Part shown: piece by piece, positions 13,767 to 15,913 of the stretch
Position numbering within the stretch: the first letter of the stretch is position 1
How the letters are laid out: the number at the start of each line of letters is the position of its first letter
Source: an uncultured Collinsella sp.
GTDB lineage: Bacteria > Actinomycetota > Coriobacteriia > Coriobacteriales > Coriobacteriaceae
Length of the DNA: 15,913 bases
Direction of reading: 5' to 3'
Assembly (NCBI GenBank): GCA_900550965.1
Contig: URUC01000045.1
Span: 1-15,913 of the forward strand
Program-made: the position numbers and the translations under genes
Notes under the pieces: generated by a model
Seen by the model: only the letters and a program-made list of their open reading frames with translations
Told to the model about the DNA's origin: nothing
Databases searched by the model: none

Positions 13767-15179
13767 CTATTTAGAATCCGAGTCGTCCATGGAGCCGTCG
13801 ATGCCGGTTTTTGTATCGTCGTCCGTGTTGGAGTCATCGTCCTTGGCAAAGGGGTTCTTGAAGAAGCCCGTGGCATCGGGCTGCAGACCAGAGATCTTAA
13901 TCCAGGGATTATCGAGCTCGGGCTTGGGCATGGCCTTGGCCTCGGGCGCAGTCTCGTTGCCGATGAGTTCGGACTCGTAGATGAAGGTGTCGTCGCCGAG
14001 CGCGTCGTAGGCGGCGACCGGGTTGCCATCGGCATCGCGGTACGGCGTGCCCTTAAACACGGCGCCGTCATAGGCCACAAGCTGTCGGCCGGTCTCATTC
14101 TCGAAGTAGTACACGAAGATACCCTTGAGGGCCGCACACAGCGGGATGGCAATAATCATGCCGATGGGGCCCATGAGTGCCGAGCCAATAACGAGCGCCG
14201 TGAGGCTCATGATGGGAAGCACCTGCACCGAGCTCTGCATGACCTTAGGCGAAATCACATTATCAGTGACGTTTTGCGCGACCATCGTCACGATGAGCGT
14301 CCACAACGCCAACATGGGGCTGAACATGAAACCGAGCACTGTGGCGATTGCCGCGCTCACCCAGGGGCCGACGACCGGAACCAAATGCATGATGCCGGTA
14401 AAGATAGCCATGAGCGCCGCATACGGATGGCCGATAATCATAAAACCAATAAAGGCGAGGAAACCACCGCAGATGGACGTCACGACCATACCGCGCATGT
14501 AGCCGCCGACAGAGCGAGAAAGGATGGCGACCATAAAGCGGTACGAAGTCTCCTTCTCCTGACCGATGATGGTGCAAATCTCGTGGTGCATGCGAGGATA
14601 ATCGCAGGCCATCCAGTAGGCAAGCACCAGACCAAGGAAGATCACGAACAACTGCGAGGCCGTATTGGTGATGAGCGGGAACACACCGCGGCCAAGCTCG
14701 GCAGCGATCTGAGACACATACTTCGATGCCACGGTAACCAGCGACGAAAGATTATCGTCCAAATACTCCATGAGCGGCGTGTTGTTGAGCGTCTTGACAT
14801 GCGAGACCATCTCGTTGAGGTCGCCACCCGCAACACGAAGCTGCTCGGGCAGGCGGCTCAGGACTTCCATGATCTGACCAAAAAGAATCGGCGACAAGAT
14901 GCAAACAACACCGACGAGCACGGCAACAACAACAATAAGCGCTATAAGCGAACCGATGCCGCGATTCACGCCATGATGCTCGAGCCAGTTGGTGATCGGG
15001 GACATCACAAAAGCAATGATGGAACCGACTGCCAAAAACTCGATGACCGGTGCCAGGATGCCCATAAGGTTAAAGATGACGGCAGCGATGACAATGCAGC
15101 CGACGACGCCCCAAATGCGCAGCGTCAGAATACGGGTATCGCGAAGCGTGCGGTCGATTTGTTGGGGGTGCTCACTCAT
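13767..15179 (-). CDS. AI-2E family transporter (TqsA/PerM-like permease) with an acidic C-terminal tail
   Basis: A 470-residue polytopic membrane protein. Hydrophobic segments lie at about 22-58, 75-102, 166-191, 230-262, 265-301 and 320-358, the usual pattern of the AI-2E (UPF0118) family. The late motifs MHLVPVVGPW (264-273), NVISPKVM (307-314) and GPIGMIIAIPL (337-347) are typical. Family members have been linked to autoinducer-2 export (TqsA) and to Na+/H+ exchange, so the substrate cannot be named. About 110 residues (361-470) follow the last helix; they are hydrophilic and end in an Asp-rich, probably disordered stretch, which is longer than usual. The ATG overlaps the sigma factor stop as ATGA, so the two are probably co-translated. 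Confidence 0.9.
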   Translation of the reverse strand: MSEHPQQIDRTLRDTRILTLRIWGVVGCIVIAAVIFNLMGILAPVIEFLAVGSIIAFVMSPITNWLEHHGVNRGIGSLIALIVVVAVLVGVVCILSPILFGQIMEVLSRLPEQLRVAGGDLNEMVSHVKTLNNTPLMEYLDDNLSSLVTVASKYVSQIAAELGRGVFPLITNTASQLFVIFLGLVLAYWMACDYPRMHHEICTIIGQEKETSYRFMVAILSRSVGGYMRGMVVTSICGGFLAFIGFMIIGHPYAALMAIFTGIMHLVPVVGPWVSAAIATVLGFMFSPMLALWTLIVTMVAQNVTDNVISPKVMQSSVQVLPIMSLTALVIGSALMGPIGMIIAIPLCAALKGIFVYYFENETGRQLVAYDGAVFKGTPYRDADGNPVAAYDALGDDTFIYESELIGNETAPEAKAMPKPELDNPWIKISGLQPDATGFFKNPFAKDDDSNTDDDTKTGIDGSMDDSDSK

Positions 15180-15913
15180 GAACGAACCATCACTCCGTCG
15201 GGGTCGATCTTATCTTGAATCTTCTTAAGCGTGCGGCGCAGCAGACGCGAAACCTGCACCTGCGAGATGCCCAGCTTCTTGGCAATCTCGATCTGGGTCA
15301 TGCCCTTCACAAAACGCAGCTCGATAACCTCGCGCTCGCGCGGCGAGAAATCGCGGATGGCTTCCTCGATTACCAGACGGTCATCGGTAAAGTCGAGCTC
15401 GTTGTCATCGTCGGCGTAACGATCGAGAATCGAAGGCGCATCATCGGAATCGGACGCACCGGGGGCCTCGATGGGCACCGAGGTGTAGGCCGAGGACGAT
15501 TCCATGGCTTCGAGCACCTCGTCGACGGTTACGCCAAGATAATCGGCGATTTCCTCAACCTTGGGCGAACGCTGAAGCTCGTTGGTGAGCTTGTCGGTGG
15601 CCTGGTTAACCTTGGCAGAGAGCTCCTGCAGACGACGCGGCACGCGCACACTCCAGCCCTTGTCGCGGAAGTGGCGCTTAATCTCGCCCAAGATGGTGGG
15701 CGTGGCAAACGTCGTGAACTCGAGTCCGCGCTCGGGATCAAAGCGATCGATAGCCTTGAGCAAGCCCAAGTACCCGACCTGCAAAAGGTCATCGAGCGGC
15801 TCGCCGCGGTTCTTGAATTTGTTGGCAAGAAACCTTACCAGGTTCATATGGGACATGACGAGCTGCTCGCGAGCATCCGGATCACCGGTCTCCTTATAAC
15901 GACGAAACAGCTC
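15176..15913 (-). CDS. SigB/SigF/SigG-type RNA polymerase sigma factor (partial, N-terminus outside the window)
   Basis: The frame is open to the window edge and 245 residues are visible. The 5' part before the internal ATG at 15856 codes for LFRRYKETGDPDAREQLV, which is typical sigma sequence, so the true start is beyond 15913 and probably only a few codons are missing. Region 2 is at about 20-92 (LLQVGYLGLLKAIDRFDP at 43-60, then VPRRLQEL at 91-98). Region 3 follows at about 95-160, and region 4 at about 175-236 with the helix-turn-helix MTQIEIAKKLGISQVQVSRL (205-224). There is no region 1.1 and the size is small, as in group 3 factors for stress or development. These are usually held by an RsbW/SpoIIAB-like anti-sigma factor, whose gene, if adjacent, would be outside the window. 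Confidence 0.93.
   Translation of the reverse strand, partial: ELFRRYKETGDPDAREQLVMSHMNLVRFLANKFKNRGEPLDDLLQVGYLGLLKAIDRFDPERGLEFTTFATPTILGEIKRHFRDKGWSVRVPRRLQELSAKVNQATDKLTNELQRSPKVEEIADYLGVTVDEVLEAMESSSAYTSVPIEAPGASDSDDAPSILDRYADDDNELDFTDDRLVIEEAIRDFSPREREVIELRFVKGMTQIEIAKKLGISQVQVSRLLRRTLKKIQDKIDPDGVMVRS

Noticed and set aside
15176..15856. Sigma factor starting at the internal ATG at 15856
   Set aside because: The frame upstream to the window edge codes for conserved sigma sequence (LFRRYKETGDP), so the gene continues beyond the window.

Overview
The window looks like chromosomal core sequence from a high-GC member of the Coriobacteriia (Actinomycetota), most probably Collinsella or a close relative. 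I infer this from the gene order, the strong G/C third-position bias and the mixture of actinobacterial and Firmicutes-type neighbours. No 16S or other taxonomic marker is present. Almost everything is on the minus strand, so the operons read from right to left. I saw no tRNA, rRNA, CRISPR array, insertion sequence, phage gene or defence system.

Right end (13.4-15.9 kb): a SigB/SigF/SigG-type sigma factor, cut by the window edge, overlaps by 4 bp an AI-2E-family membrane permease that has a long acidic tail. Next to it, on the plus strand, is an isolated AT-rich gene (about 42% GC) for a 79-residue protein with two predicted membrane helices. Its stop codon lies 6 bp from the permease stop, with no terminator between them. 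The first terminator on the minus strand lies beyond the small gene, just before alaS.

Middle (5.3-13.4 kb): alaS, ruvX, mltG, a yqeG-type HAD phosphatase, aroK, an aroB-like gene and an M24 Xaa-Pro peptidase. The first six are packed with overlaps or gaps of at most 17 bp. From memory, the order matches the mycobacterial alaS-ruvX-mltG-aroE-aroC-aroK-aroB-aroQ-pepQ-efp-nusB block, but aroE, aroC and aroQ are absent and yqeG is present. The aroB-like product has lost nearly all metal-binding and catalytic residues of dehydroquinate synthase although its frame is intact. This is the most notable observation here. The peptidase ends at a strong intrinsic terminator.

Left part (0.1-5.3 kb): a seven-gene unit, efp, asp23, nusB, xseB, tlyA, nadK, recN, starts at a TATAAT box upstream of efp and is tightly coupled (4-bp and 11-bp overlaps; ribosome-binding sites inside the preceding coding sequence). 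It joins translation (EF-P), envelope or stress (Asp23), rRNA transcription and modification (NusB, TlyA), NADP supply (NadK) and DNA repair (XseB, RecN). It ends near a perfect 11-bp inverted repeat shared with the 3' end of a convergent plus-strand gene, of which only 22 codons are visible.

I did not find a clear undescribed system. The best leads are the degenerate AroB, the small membrane protein with its probable antisense transcript, and the basic repeat-rich N-terminal tail of MltG.
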